64,000 nucleotides of DNA from Burkholderia cepacia (GCF_029962485.1 NZ_CP073638.1:2294001-2358000), one strand, 5' to 3'. Positions 26,057 to 35,706 are shown, counted from the first letter of the stretch. The notes: a model not told the origin generated them from the letters alone. Program-made: numbers and translations.

Positions 26057-26590
26057 GTGGTCGACAAAGCCGTATCCGAATTCTGGCAAAACATCCCGGC
26101 GATTGCCAATCCGTTCAAGCCCGATGCGCTGCCCGAAGCTTACATCCCGAACGCGGCCACCGACGACGAGCGTTATTACGTTCCGTTCACCGAAACGGTT
26201 TCGTCGCGGCCGCTGTGGATCTCGCCGTCGCAGAACAAATGGTGCGACGTCCTGATGGCAAAGGAAGCGGGGCTCGTGAACCGGCACTACCACCCGCACG
26301 AGGTGTTCGCGTACACGCTGTCCGGAAAATGGGGCTACCTGGAGCACGAATGGACCGCGACGCGCGGCGATTTCGTGTACGAGACGCCGGGCGAAGGCCA
26401 TACGCTGGTCGCGTTCGATCATCCCGAGCCGATGCGCGCGTTCTTCATCGTCAAGGGGCCGCTGATCTGGCTCGACGAAGAAGGCAACCCCGACGGCTAC
26501 TTCGACGTGCATTCGTACATCGCGATGTGCAAGGCACATTACGAGAAGGTCGGCCTCGGCGCGCAAGCGATCGAGAAGCTGTTCCGCTGA
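26057..26590 (+). CDS. Cupin dioxygenase, 2,4'-dihydroxyacetophenone dioxygenase family
   Basis: A 177-residue single cupin. The metal motif is visible in NRHYHPHEVFAYTLSGKWGYLEHEW (H-x-H-x3-E pattern) with a second-motif histidine in ETPGEGHTLVAF. Length and motifs fit the 2,4'-dihydroxyacetophenone dioxygenase family, which cleaves a C-C bond of the side chain to give 4-hydroxybenzoate and formate. The start is the GTG at 26057, preceded by AAGGAG. It begins the plus-strand run dioxygenase-MFS-ADH-SDR, divergent from the AraC gene. The exact substrate is inference. Confidence 0.82.
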   Translation: MVDKAVSEFWQNIPAIANPFKPDALPEAYIPNAATDDERYYVPFTETVSSRPLWISPSQNKWCDVLMAKEAGLVNRHYHPHEVFAYTLSGKWGYLEHEWTATRGDFVYETPGEGHTLVAFDHPEPMRAFFIVKGPLIWLDEEGNPDGYFDVHSYIAMCKAHYEKVGLGAQAIEKLFR

Positions 26591-26608
26591 CGCACGGCGA
26601 GGCTCCCC

Positions 26609-27916
26609 ATGACATCCCCCTCCTCATCCGGATCCGCCTGGACGTACGAGAACAGGCTGCTGCTGATCCTGTTCATGACGTTCGGCTTCGTGTTCTTCGA
26701 CCGCCTCGCGCTGTCGTTCCTGTTCCCGTTCATGTCCGCCGAGTTGCACCTGACCAACACGCAGCTCGGCATGGTGTCGTCCGCACTGGCGCTCACCTGG
26801 GCGCTGTCGGGCGCCGCGACCGGCGCGTGGTCCGATGCGCGCGGCACGCGCAAGCCGCTGCTGATCGCGGCCGTGCTCGGCTTTTCCGTGTGCTCGGCGC
26901 TGTCCGGGCTCGTCGGCGGCTTCGCGAGCCTGATCGCGTTCCGCGCACTGATGGGCATCGCCGAAGGCCCCGTGCTGCCGCTGTCGCAGTCGCTGATGGT
27001 CGAAAGCTCGACGCCGAGTCGCCGCGGATTGAACATGGGCCTGCTGCAAGGCTCGGCCGCCGGCCTGCTCGGCGCGATGATCGGGCCGCCGGTCGTGATC
27101 GGCATCGCGACCACGTACGGCTGGCGCGAGGCGTTCTACGTGTCGTGCATTCCGGGCTTCCTGATCGCGTTCTGCATCTGGCGCTGGGTACGCGAAGTGC
27201 CGCCCGGCGGCGTGCGGCACGCGCAGGCCGACGGCGCCGGCATGCCGGCCGCGAGCGGCACGGCGATCAACCGCTGGGCGCTGCTGAAGGAACGCAACAT
27301 CCTGCTCTGCGTGCTGATCAGCTGCTGCTTCCTCACGTGGTTCGTCGTGATCATCTCGTTCGCGCCCGTCTTCCTCGTGGAAAACCGCCACCTGTCGCCG
27401 TCCGACATGGGCGTCGTGATGACCTGCCTCGGCGCCGCGTGGGTGTTCTGGGGCTTCGCGGTGCCGGCGATCTCCGACCGGATCGGCCGCAAGCCGACCA
27501 TGATCGTGTTCGCGCTGATCGCGGCCGTGTGCCCCATCGCGATGATTCACGCGAATTCGCTGGTGGCGCTCTGCGTGCTCGTGCTCACGACCTACACGGG
27601 CCTCGGCTGCTTCACGCTGTTCATGGCGACGATCCCGGCCGAAACGGTGCCGCCGCGCGCGATCGCCAGCGCGCTCGGGCTGATCATGGGCGCGGGCGAG
27701 CTGATCGGCGGCTTCGTCGCGCCGACCGTCGCCGGCTTCGCGGCCGACAAGTACGGCCTGCAGTTCGCGATGTGGACGTCGGCGACCGGCGCGATCCTCG
27801 CGTGCGTGCTGTCGTTCGGCCTCGTCGAAACCGCGCCCGCCGTGCTGCGCAAACGCGCGCTCGCCGGTGCCGCCGCCGCGAATCGTCTCGATACACAGAA
27901 CCTCGGAGGACGCTGA
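26609..27916 (+). CDS. MFS transporter (anion/aromatic-acid symporter type)
   Basis: A 435-residue twelve-helix MFS permease: LLLILFMTFGFVFFDRLALSFLFPFM in helix 1, then GAWSDARGTRKPLLIAAVLG in loop 2-3, GIAEGPVLPLSQSLMVESSTPSRRGLNMG in helix 4-5 and ISDRIGRKPTMIVF in loop 8-9. The pattern resembles ACS-family transporters for organic anions. It starts 18 bases after the dioxygenase stop and ends 1 base before the dehydrogenase start, so it is inside an operon and likely imports that pathway's substrate. Confidence 0.92.
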   Translation: MTSPSSSGSAWTYENRLLLILFMTFGFVFFDRLALSFLFPFMSAELHLTNTQLGMVSSALALTWALSGAATGAWSDARGTRKPLLIAAVLGFSVCSALSGLVGGFASLIAFRALMGIAEGPVLPLSQSLMVESSTPSRRGLNMGLLQGSAAGLLGAMIGPPVVIGIATTYGWREAFYVSCIPGFLIAFCIWRWVREVPPGGVRHAQADGAGMPAASGTAINRWALLKERNILLCVLISCCFLTWFVVIISFAPVFLVENRHLSPSDMGVVMTCLGAAWVFWGFAVPAISDRIGRKPTMIVFALIAAVCPIAMIHANSLVALCVLVLTTYTGLGCFTLFMATIPAETVPPRAIASALGLIMGAGELIGGFVAPTVAGFAADKYGLQFAMWTSATGAILACVLSFGLVETAPAVLRKRALAGAAAANRLDTQNLGGR

Positions 27917-27917
27917 C

Positions 27918-29039
27918 ATGCGAGCACTTCAATGGCATGGCCCGCGCGACGTCCGTCTCGTGGAAATCGATACGCCGAGCGTCGGACCGGGCGAGGTGCG
28001 CATCGCGGTCGCGTATTGCGGCATCTGCGGCAGCGACCTGCACGAATACGCGGATGGCCCGCACGCGATTCCGGTCGACACGCCGCATCCCCTGTCACGC
28101 CGTACCGCACCGCTGACGCTCGGCCACGAGTTCTGCGGCACCGTCGTCGAAGTCGGCGAAGGCGTGACGACGCTGAACCCGGGCGATTGTGTCGCCGTCG
28201 AGCCTGAATATCGTTGCCACCAGTGTGCGTACTGCCGCTCGGGGTCGTACAACCTGTGCGTGTCGATGGGCTTTGCCGGGCTGATGGGAGACGGCGGGAT
28301 GGCCGACTTCGCGGTCGTGCCGGCCTACATGCTGCACCGGCTGCCCGACGGCGTGAGCCTCGAACAGGCCGCCGTGATGGAACCCGCGGCCGTCGCACTG
28401 CACGCGCTGCGCCGCGCCGAGCTCCGGCTCGGCGACACGTGTGCGGTATTCGGGCTCGGGCCGATCGGCCTGCTGCTGATCCAGCTCGCGAAGCTGCAGG
28501 GTGCGACGACCATCGTCGCGGTCGACGTGTCAACAGAGCGCCTCGCGGCCGCCGCGCGCTTCGGCGCGACGCACGCGTTCAATGCGCGCACGCTCGACGC
28601 GTCCGTGCTGCGCGACGCGATCCATGAGGCATCGGGCGGGCTCGGCGTCGACGCGAGCTTCGAGGCGGCCGGCTTGCCGGCCACGTTCGAGGCGGCGATG
28701 CAAGCGCTGCGCAAGGGCGGCCGCGTCGTGATGGTCGGCCTGATGCCGCAGGCGGGCTTCGACGCGTTCCGCGCGGTCAACGACGAGCTGACCTTCACGG
28801 CGAGCGTCGGCTACCGGCATGCGTACGAAGACCTGCTGCGGATCGTCGCGTCGGGCGCGCTCGATCTCACGTCGATCGTCACGCGCACCGTGTCGCTCGA
28901 AGACGCCGTCACCGACGGCTTCGACGCGCTGCTCGCCGACCGTACGCAGATCAAGATCCTGGTTTCCCCCGCGCAGCGGCACGCGCGCTCCACCCCCGCC
29001 GTCGAGAGTGTCGAACATGAGTCTCCAGTGGTTATTTGA
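27918..29039 (+). CDS. Zinc-dependent alcohol dehydrogenase (butanediol dehydrogenase-like)
   Basis: A 373-residue medium-chain dehydrogenase: catalytic zinc ligands in [13 protein letters not shown] and [17 protein letters not shown]; structural zinc cysteines in [23 protein letters not shown]; the nucleotide motif [16 protein letters not shown]. It resembles 2,3-butanediol/sorbitol dehydrogenases and probably oxidises a secondary alcohol or diol with NAD. GGAGG lies 9 bases before the ATG. Its last 23 bases overlap the start of the SDR gene, showing tight coupling. The C-terminal tail ([16 protein letters not shown]) is unusual and may exist only because of the overlap. Confidence 0.92.
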   Translation: MRALQWHGPRDVRLVEIDTPSVGPGEVRIAVAYCGICGSDLHEYADGPHAIPVDTPHPLSRRTAPLTLGHEFCGTVVEVGEGVTTLNPGDCVAVEPEYRCHQCAYCRSGSYNLCVSMGFAGLMGDGGMADFAVVPAYMLHRLPDGVSLEQAAVMEPAAVALHALRRAELRLGDTCAVFGLGPIGLLLIQLAKLQGATTIVAVDVSTERLAAAARFGATHAFNARTLDASVLRDAIHEASGGLGVDASFEAAGLPATFEAAMQALRKGGRVVMVGLMPQAGFDAFRAVNDELTFTASVGYRHAYEDLLRIVASGALDLTSIVTRTVSLEDAVTDGFDALLADRTQIKILVSPAQRHARSTPAVESVEHESPVVI

Positions 29040-29739
29040 GGACAAGTCCGTCGTCGTAACGGGCGGCACATCAGGCATCGGCGCGCGCACCGCGTTGCGG
29101 TTCGCGGAAGCCGGCGCGTCGGTCGTTGCGCTCGGGCTCGACGCCACCGGCCCGCATGCGCCCGTGCATGCGGGCATCCGCTGCGTCGAGCTCGACGTGA
29201 CCGACAGCGATGCGCTGACACGCACGATCGCGACGCTGCCGCGGCTCGACGTGCTCGTCAACGGCGTCGGCATCAGCCGGCACGCGGACGAATACCGGAT
29301 GGACCAGTTCGAGCTCGTGCTGAACGTGAACCTGACGTCGGTGATGCGCGCGTCCGACGCCGCGTTGCCGGCGCTGTCCGTACAAGGCGGCAGCATCGTC
29401 AACGTCGCATCGATGTACACATACTTCGGCAGCAAGGACCGCCCCGCGTACAGCGCGAGCAAGGGCGGCATCGCGCAGCTCACGCGCTCGCTCGCGCAGG
29501 CGTGGGCCGATCGCGGCATCCGCGTGAACGCGGTCGCGCCCGGCTGGATCGACACGCCGCTCAGTACCGGCCTGATGGCCGACACGCAGGCGTCGCGCCG
29601 CATCCTCGAGCGCACGCCGCTCGGGCGCTGGGGCACGGCCGACGAGGTCGCGGATGTGATCCTGTTCTTGTGCTCGCCCGGCGCGTCGTTCGTGACCGGC
29701 GCGGTCGTGCCGGTGGACGGCGGGTACTCGACGGTCTAG
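29017..29739 (+). CDS. SDR-family oxidoreductase
   Basis: A 240-residue short-chain dehydrogenase: [22 protein letters not shown] (T-G-x3-G-I-G), [14 protein letters not shown], and the catalytic set S in VNVASMY with Y-x3-K in [12 protein letters not shown], then [13 protein letters not shown]. Start ATG at 29017 inside the end of the alcohol dehydrogenase gene, in another frame; GTCGAGAG sits upstream. Its likely job is a second NAD(P)-linked oxidation or reduction in the same pathway as its operon partners. A strong hairpin follows 11 bases after the stop. Confidence 0.9.
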   Translation: MSLQWLFEDKSVVVTGGTSGIGARTALRFAEAGASVVALGLDATGPHAPVHAGIRCVELDVTDSDALTRTIATLPRLDVLVNGVGISRHADEYRMDQFELVLNVNLTSVMRASDAALPALSVQGGSIVNVASMYTYFGSKDRPAYSASKGGIAQLTRSLAQAWADRGIRVNAVAPGWIDTPLSTGLMADTQASRRILERTPLGRWGTADEVADVILFLCSPGASFVTGAVVPVDGGYSTV

Positions 29740-29750
29740 CGCGTCGCGCG

Positions 29751-29789
29751 CAGGGCACCGGCGGGTTCGCGAAACCCGCCGGCGCCCTG
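29751..29789 (+). terminator. Strong hairpin after the dioxygenase-SDR operon
   Basis: CAGGGC-A-CCGGCGGGTT pairs with AACCCGCCGG-C-GCCCTG around a CGCGA loop: 16 paired bases with one mismatch. No T-run follows, so it may be an atypical terminator or a mRNA-protecting stem before the porin gene. Confidence 0.6.
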
Positions 29790-29913
29790 CGCTGCGCAAT
29801 GCCCTCCTGCCGCCACTGAACCGGGAATCGCCCGGTTCCGGTTTGTTCATATCAATCAGTAGTCCCATCAAAAATATCCGATCCGATCGGAACATGTGAG
29901 GAGCACATTGGAG

Positions 29914-31005
29914 ATGACGAAAAAGACCTTACTGGCACTCGCGGCCTGCACGATTCCGGCCGCGGCGTTCGCACAGAGCAGCGTGACGATGTTCGGGCTG
30001 ATGGATGCCGGCATCAGCTATGTCAGCAACCAGAGCGGCCACGGCGCCGCGAAATTCGACGACAACATCTTCTTTCCGAACCTGCTCGGCTTCGAAGGCA
30101 AGGAGGATCTCGGCGCGGGCACGCGTGCGATCTTCCGGCTCGTGAACCAGTATTCGCTCGGCAACGGCTCGATCATCGGCGGCGGGCTGTTCGCACGCAC
30201 GGCCTACGTCGGGCTGCAGAACGACCGGTACGGCACGCTGACACTCGGCAACCAGTACGAGTTCATGGTCGATTCGCTGGCCGCCAGCGGCAACGAGATC
30301 GCGCAGGATCTCGTCGGCCTGTACGGCTTCCGCAACGGGCCGTTCGACAAGCTCGCGCTGCCGAACAACCCAACCGGCGCATTCGACTGGGACCGCGTCG
30401 CGGGCAGCAATCGCGTCGCGAATTCCGTCAAGTACACGAGCCCGTCGCTGTCGGGCCTCACCTTCGGCGCGCTGTACGGCTTCGGGAACGTCGCCGGGTC
30501 GGTCGGCGCGAACAACACCGTCAGCGTCGGCGCGAGCTACGACAACGGCCCGTTCGGCGCAGGTGCCGCCTATACGAACCAGAAATATGGCGCGGCCGGC
30601 GGATTGCCGCCCACCAGCGTGCGCAACTGGGGCGCAGGCGTGCATTACACGGTCGGTACGGTCACGGGGAAGGCGCTCTTCACGACCGTGCACAACGCGC
30701 AGAACGGCGCGGGTGCGTGGTCGGCCGAAGCCGGTGCCGCATGGCACCCTTCGCCTGGATGGGTCGTCGGCGCGAGCTACACGTACATGAAGGGCAACGA
30801 CACGCTCGACAACGCGCATGCGCATCAATTCCTGGCCGCCGTCCAGTACTGGCTGTCGAAGCGCACGATGGTGTACGTCGCGGGCGTGCATCAGCGCACG
30901 GGCCACGGCAGCAACGCGCAGATCAACGGCGTGATGGATGCGGACGGTGCATCGAGCGGCGCACTGCAGTCGATCGCACGGATCGGGTTCAGCACGCGGT
31001 TCTGA
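29914..31005 (+). CDS. Gram-negative general porin (OmpC-like)
   Basis: A 363-residue outer-membrane porin of the Burkholderiales type: signal peptide MTKKTLLALAACTIPAAAFA followed by QSSVTMFGLMDAGISYVSN, alternating beta-strand sequence throughout, FEGKEDLGAGTRAIFRL, GRLFARTAYVGL-like GGLFARTAYVGLQNDRYGTLTLGNQYE, and C-terminal SIARIGFSTRF ending in the aromatic F needed for outer-membrane assembly. An in-frame TTG two codons earlier is closer to AGGAG (4 bases) than the ATG (10 bases), so the start may be 29908. It probably admits the substrate of the surrounding catabolic block. Confidence 0.93.
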   Translation: MTKKTLLALAACTIPAAAFAQSSVTMFGLMDAGISYVSNQSGHGAAKFDDNIFFPNLLGFEGKEDLGAGTRAIFRLVNQYSLGNGSIIGGGLFARTAYVGLQNDRYGTLTLGNQYEFMVDSLAASGNEIAQDLVGLYGFRNGPFDKLALPNNPTGAFDWDRVAGSNRVANSVKYTSPSLSGLTFGALYGFGNVAGSVGANNTVSVGASYDNGPFGAGAAYTNQKYGAAGGLPPTSVRNWGAGVHYTVGTVTGKALFTTVHNAQNGAGAWSAEAGAAWHPSPGWVVGASYTYMKGNDTLDNAHAHQFLAAVQYWLSKRTMVYVAGVHQRTGHGSNAQINGVMDADGASSGALQSIARIGFSTRF

Positions 31006-31008
31006 CGG

Positions 31009-31045
31009 AAAAAAAGGGCGCCGGCCACGATATCGGGCCGGCGCC
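31009..31045 (-). terminator. Intrinsic terminator of the aldehyde dehydrogenase operon
   Basis: GGCGCCGGCC and GGCCGGCGCC form a perfect 10-bp stem; on the minus strand it is followed by a C and seven T (A-run 31009-31015). It ends the minus-strand GMC-aldehyde dehydrogenase transcript and lies directly after the porin stop as well. Confidence 0.85.
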
Positions 31046-31098
31046 AGCCGGCGCGCCGCCGGGCTTTCATCCGGCAACGCGCTCGCCATGCATCTGAC

Positions 31099-32589
31099 TC
31101 AGAAGCGGATCGTGACGGATTTCGGTTCCGTATAGGCGTCGATGAACGACGAACCGTATTCACGGCCGATGCCGGACCCTTTCGCGCCGCCGAACGGCAC
31201 GGCCGGATCGACGAGCGTATGCATGTTCACCCACACGGTACCGGCCTCGATGCGCGGGACATAACGCAGCGCCTTCGCGAGATCGTTCGTCCACAGGCTC
31301 GCGGTCAGCCCGAACGGCGTGTCGTTCATCATCGCGATCAGTTCTTCGTCATCGTCGAACGGCACGAACGCGCCAACCGGGCCGAAGACTTCGTTGCGGT
31401 ACACACTCGATTGCAGCGACTTCGGCAGCACGATCGTCGGCTTCACGTAAAAACCGTCGCGCGCATAGGCGCCGCCGCCTGTGACGATCGTGTCGCCATC
31501 CGCGCGCGCCTGGTCGAACGCGTCGAGGCACTTGCGAAACTGCGGCTCGTTGCACACCGGCCCCATCATGCCCGCGTCGTCCATCGGGTCGGACGGCTGG
31601 AAGCCGTCCAGCCGCGCCTTCAGCTTCTCGACCACCTCGTCGAACTGCGAACGATGCACGAAGAAGCGCTCAGCCGATGCGCACACTTGCCCGCTGTGCA
31701 GGAACCCGGCTTCGAGCACGCCGTCGAGGATCTTCTCGACCGGCGTATCGGGCAAGAAGCCGGCCGCATTCTTGCCGCCCAGCTCGAGCGTGAAGCGCGT
31801 GAAGTTCGCCTTGACGGCTTCCTCGCCGATGATGCGGCCAGTCGGCACCGAGCCCGTGAACGACACCTTCGCGATACGCGGATCGCGGATCACCGAAGCG
31901 CCCACCCTGCCCGAGCCGTTGATCACGTTCAGCGTGCCCGGCGGCAAGCCGGCTTCGGTGCCCAGCTCGGCGATACGCAGCATCGTGAGCGGCGTGAACT
32001 CCGACGACTTGATCAGCACCGTGTTGCCGGTCGCGAGCGCCGCGCCGAACTTCCACACGGGAATCATCACCGGGAAATTCCACGGGATGATGCCGAAGAC
32101 GACGCCGAGCGGCTCGCGCAACGTGAACGACGTGTACCGCTCACCGTTCATGCTCGGGAACGACGGCGCGAGCGTTTCGCCTGCGATCTTGGTGGCCCAG
32201 CCCGCGTAATAGCGCAGCCAGCGCGCCGACCAGCTCACTTCGATCGCGCGCGACAGGCCGATCAGCTTGCCCGACTGCGCGGTTTCGATCTGCGCGATCT
32301 CTTCGCCGTGTGCTTCGATCAGATCCGCGAACCGCAACAGGATGCGCTCGCGATCGGCCGGCGTCACCTGCGCCCACGCGCCGCGAAACGCACGATGCGA
32401 CGACGCGACCGCCGCCTCGATCTCGCCGTCGGTCGCCTGCGCGACGGAACCGGTCACCGCGCGTGTCGCCGGGTTACGCACGTCGATCCGTTCGCCGCCG
32501 CTGCCGGCGACAGCCCGGCCGTCGATGTAGTGACCATGCTCGCGCGCAAGAAACCGTTTGACCTCGTCCAGCATCTGCACCAATGCCAT
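31099..32589 (-). CDS. NAD(P)-dependent aldehyde dehydrogenase
   Basis: A 496-residue aldehyde dehydrogenase: cofactor region IPWNFPVMIPVWKFGAAL, FTGSVPTGRIIGEEA, general base in FTLELGGKNAAG and catalytic Cys in HSGQVCASAERFFV, then EVFGPVGAFVPFD. It oxidises an aldehyde to an acid; phenylacetaldehyde/betaine aldehyde-type substrates are plausible. It starts 39 bases after the GMC oxidoreductase gene on the same strand, so an alcohol could be converted to the acid by the two products in sequence. The ATG at 32589 follows GGAGGCAGG. Confidence 0.94.
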   Translation of the reverse strand: MALVQMLDEVKRFLAREHGHYIDGRAVAGSGGERIDVRNPATRAVTGSVAQATDGEIEAAVASSHRAFRGAWAQVTPADRERILLRFADLIEAHGEEIAQIETAQSGKLIGLSRAIEVSWSARWLRYYAGWATKIAGETLAPSFPSMNGERYTSFTLREPLGVVFGIIPWNFPVMIPVWKFGAALATGNTVLIKSSEFTPLTMLRIAELGTEAGLPPGTLNVINGSGRVGASVIRDPRIAKVSFTGSVPTGRIIGEEAVKANFTRFTLELGGKNAAGFLPDTPVEKILDGVLEAGFLHSGQVCASAERFFVHRSQFDEVVEKLKARLDGFQPSDPMDDAGMMGPVCNEPQFRKCLDAFDQARADGDTIVTGGGAYARDGFYVKPTIVLPKSLQSSVYRNEVFGPVGAFVPFDDDEELIAMMNDTPFGLTASLWTNDLAKALRYVPRIEAGTVWVNMHTLVDPAVPFGGAKGSGIGREYGSSFIDAYTEPKSVTIRF

Positions 32590-32628
32590 TTTCCTGCCTC
32601 CGGAATTCGATGTGAATGAAATGCCCGA

Positions 32629-34227
32629 TCAGGCCGCGTTGGCGATCAGGTCCGACGCCTTTTCGGCGAGCGCGATGGTCGGCGCGTTCGTGTTGCCGCT
32701 CGGGATGCTCGGCATCGTCGAACTGTCGGCCACGCGCAGCCCTGCGATGCCGTGCACGCGCAATTGCGGGTCGACGACGGACGACGCCGCGTCCGTGCCC
32801 ATCCGGCACGTGCCCACCGGGTGATAAACCGTCTTCGCCGCGCCGCGCACCCAGTCTTCGATGCCGGCTTCGTCGTCGGGCGGGCAATCCGGCGAGAAGA
32901 TCTCGTCGACGTGCTCCGCGAGTGCAGGCTGGCGCAGCATCTTCAGCGCCAGCTTCGCCGCGCGAATCTGACCGTCGACGTCGCGGCGATCGGCCAGATA
33001 ACGGCCGTCGATCCGCGGCAGGTCGGCCGGATTCGACGAACGGATCATCACGCGACCGCGCGAATGCGGCTGCAGATGGCCCGTCTTGATCGTGATGCCG
33101 TGCGTCCTGCCCTGCGTCACGCCGATCGGGTCGTCGAACGAATCGATCGTCGGCAGGAAGTGGAACTGCACGTCCGGCTGCCCCTGCCCGCAGGTATCGA
33201 CGAACGCGAACCCTTCGAGCACCGGCGAAGTCAGGATGCCGGAGCGGAAGAACTTCCATTCGATGCCGTGCTTGAGCGCGCGCCATCCCTTGTCCTGGCC
33301 GTAGAGCGACACCGGCGTGCGGATCGTCGCGTTGACCGACATGTGCATGTGATCGTGAAAATTCTCGCCGACCGGCAGCACGTGCCGGACCGGCACGCCG
33401 GCGCCTTCGAGCACGCTGCGCGGCCCGATGCCGGACAACTGCAGGATCTTCGGCGAACCGATCGCGCCGGCCGTCACGATGATTTCCGCACGCGCCTTCG
33501 CCGTCACGCGGCGGCTGCCCTGGCGATAGGTGACGCCGGTCGCGCGGCCGCCCTCGATCTCGACGCGCTCGACCAGCGCATCGACTTCGAGGCTCAATTC
33601 AGGACGGTTCCGGATCGCCTTCAGATAGGTGGCCGCGGTCGAGCCGCGCTCGCCGTTGAAGATCGTCGCCTGATAGAACCCGACACCCTCCTGCCGCTCG
33701 CCGTTGTAGTCGACCAGGTAATCGAGACCCATCTGCTGGCCGGCCCGTACGAACGCCTGCGACAGCGGATGCCGGTAGCGGATCTCCGTGACCTGCAGAT
33801 GCCCTTTGTTGCCGTGATAAGGCGCCGTCAGCGACTCGTTGTTCTCCGCCTTCGCGAAGTAGCGCAGCATCTCGTCGGCGCCCCAGCCCTTGCAGCCGAA
33901 TTCGTTCTCCCAACGGTCGTAGTCGTTGCGGTGCCCGCGCACGTACAGCATCCCGTTGACCGAACTCGATCCGCCGAGCACGCGCCCCTGCGGCACCGCG
34001 ATCGACCGGCCCTTCACGTCGTCCGACGGTTCGGCCGCATATGGCCAGGTGTGGCGCGGAATGGCCTTGGCGAGCCCGCCCGGCATGTGGATGAACAGGT
34101 CCTTGTCGTGCCCGCCCGCTTCCAGCAGCAGCACGGTGCCCTTGCGGCGCTCGACGAGGTGGGTCGCAATGGTGCAGCCCGCCGACCCGGCGCCAATGAC
34201 GATGTAATCGAAAGTTCTATCGGACAT
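32629..34227 (-). CDS. GMC-family FAD oxidoreductase (alcohol dehydrogenase)
   Basis: A 532-residue GMC oxidoreductase: YIVIGAGSAGCTIATHLVE at the N-terminus, PQGRVLGGSSSVNGMLYVRGHRNDYDRWENEFG (signature 1), AGAIGSPKILQLSGIGP (signature 2), TVYHPVGTCRMG with the catalytic His, and SGNTNAPTIALAEKASD at the end. The start is the ATG at 34227 (MSDRTFDYIV); the open frame extends ~117 codons upstream but without family similarity. It shares domain plan with the gene at 23272 yet differs clearly in sequence, so the two are paralogues rather than a recent duplication. It works with the adjoining aldehyde dehydrogenase. Confidence 0.92.
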   Translation of the reverse strand: MSDRTFDYIVIGAGSAGCTIATHLVERRKGTVLLLEAGGHDKDLFIHMPGGLAKAIPRHTWPYAAEPSDDVKGRSIAVPQGRVLGGSSSVNGMLYVRGHRNDYDRWENEFGCKGWGADEMLRYFAKAENNESLTAPYHGNKGHLQVTEIRYRHPLSQAFVRAGQQMGLDYLVDYNGERQEGVGFYQATIFNGERGSTAATYLKAIRNRPELSLEVDALVERVEIEGGRATGVTYRQGSRRVTAKARAEIIVTAGAIGSPKILQLSGIGPRSVLEGAGVPVRHVLPVGENFHDHMHMSVNATIRTPVSLYGQDKGWRALKHGIEWKFFRSGILTSPVLEGFAFVDTCGQGQPDVQFHFLPTIDSFDDPIGVTQGRTHGITIKTGHLQPHSRGRVMIRSSNPADLPRIDGRYLADRRDVDGQIRAAKLALKMLRQPALAEHVDEIFSPDCPPDDEAGIEDWVRGAAKTVYHPVGTCRMGTDAASSVVDPQLRVHGIAGLRVADSSTMPSIPSGNTNAPTIALAEKASDLIANAA

Positions 34228-34571
34228 CCTGATATGCGCCCGCCGTTGTCCGCGCAACGTTCGCCGGCGCGTGCCGCCGCCGCGTGCGTCGCCTGCCTTC
34301 GGCGGTGTCTCCTTGAAAATCGGTGGTGGTTCCTGATGGCGCGAGCCAGCCCGTGCGGTTCGTTGCGACGCAACGGGAATCGCCATGGCGACAGCCCGAT
34401 ATGCATGGATGATTGATCGACCGCGTTTCGATTCTAGAAGCGCGCCGCCAGCACACCTCGGCGTTCCGTGCACACTTTTGGCTTCAGCGTGCAGAACCGC
34501 GCGGCCACCGTACCGGCTTTTTTCATTTGCATTAATCTTGGAGCGTTCCCGGCACCTTCCCTCCCCCGGCC
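34228..34571. promoter_or_regulatory. Divergent control region of the GMC/ALDH operon and an AraC gene
   Basis: 344 bases without a supported gene between the minus-strand GMC gene and the plus-strand AraC gene. GC content falls in the right half (TTTTTTCATTTGCATTAATC near 34520). Promoters for both directions and the AraC site are expected here; no specific repeat stands out. Confidence 0.5.
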
Positions 34572-35522
34572 ATGGCACATGAACTCGTCGTCAGCGCGAG
34601 CAACGGCAGCGCAAACCTGCGAGAACTCGTCGCAGACAGTTTCCTGCCGCTGGTTTTTCACGATACCGGCCCGCTTTTCCAGATGTCGGTGCGCGTCGCG
34701 TCGGTGGGCGGGCTGCGCATGGCGGAGGTGGACACCACGGCCGTCCGGGTCGACCGCGATCGCGCGCTGGCCGCGCGTACCGAAAGCGACTGCTACAAGA
34801 TCCTGTTCCAGATCGCCGGGCAAAGCCGCATCACGCAGCGCAACACGACGTCGACCGTCAATCCGGGCGAATGGGTGATCTACGACGCAACGCAGCCGTA
34901 CCGGATCGAATCCGCGCACGCGTCGCGCTTCGTCGCCGCGCTGACGCCGCCGCGCAGCAGCACGATGTGGCGGTGGTTCGTCGAACGCGCGGGCGTTCAG
35001 GTTCGCCAGACCGTCGGCAATGCCCGGCTCGCGCTGCAGTCGATCCACTACCTGATGGACGGGCAGGTGCCGAACGATCCGGAAAGCCTGTTCGGCTTCG
35101 AGCAGTCGACGCTGATGCTGCTCGATTCGGTGATCCGCCGCGAAGCCGGCGATTCGCTCACCGGCGCCGACGCACGCTGCGCGGCGCTGCGCATGAATGC
35201 CGAAATCCATCTCGCGCATCACTACCACGATCCCGACCTGTCGCCGGACCGGCTCGCCAGTGCGCTGAACGTATCGAGACGTACGCTCTACAGCGCGCTC
35301 GCCGCGACCGACCAGACACCGCAGAGCCTGATCCAGGAATACCGGCTGCAGGCGAGCCGGCGCGCGCTGGAGGATCCGGCCGATACCCACCGGAACCTGC
35401 TGGAACTGGCGATTGCATGCGGTTTCTCGGACATCACGCATTTCGGTCGCGCATTCAAGGCGCGGTTCGGGTGCAGCCCGGGTGCTTACCGGCTCGCGCA
35501 TCGTGCCATTCCGGGGTCTTGA
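34572..35522 (+). CDS. AraC-family regulator divergent from GMC/ALDH operon
   Basis: A 316-residue regulator: N-terminal AraC-binding-like domain (SFLPLVFHDTGPLFQMSVRVASVGGLRMAEV; YKILFQIAGQSRITQRNTTSTVNPGEWVIYDATQPYRIES) and C-terminal HTH (LSPDRLASALNVSRRTLYSALAATDQTPQSLIQEYRLQASRRAL, then NLLELAIACGFSDITHFGRAFKARFGCSPGAYR). It is divergent from the GMC-aldehyde dehydrogenase operon, the likely target. Its N-terminal domain resembles regulators of aromatic and amine catabolism (FeaR/NphR-like). Confidence 0.92.
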   Translation: MAHELVVSASNGSANLRELVADSFLPLVFHDTGPLFQMSVRVASVGGLRMAEVDTTAVRVDRDRALAARTESDCYKILFQIAGQSRITQRNTTSTVNPGEWVIYDATQPYRIESAHASRFVAALTPPRSSTMWRWFVERAGVQVRQTVGNARLALQSIHYLMDGQVPNDPESLFGFEQSTLMLLDSVIRREAGDSLTGADARCAALRMNAEIHLAHHYHDPDLSPDRLASALNVSRRTLYSALAATDQTPQSLIQEYRLQASRRALEDPADTHRNLLELAIACGFSDITHFGRAFKARFGCSPGAYRLAHRAIPGS

Positions 35523-35706
35523 AGCGCGGCGTCCGGCGGCGTTTCGACCGCCTTTCCGGATACCGTAACGATTCCGCTTCGACAGCGAGCAACGCATGCC
35601 TCGGGAATAAATCCGGCGCGGCACCGGTACATCGCGTGTCGCCACGCCGTTCGCTGCGCCGGACGTGCGGGTGCGCGACACCCCACCCGATTCAGCGAGA
35701 CCGCTC

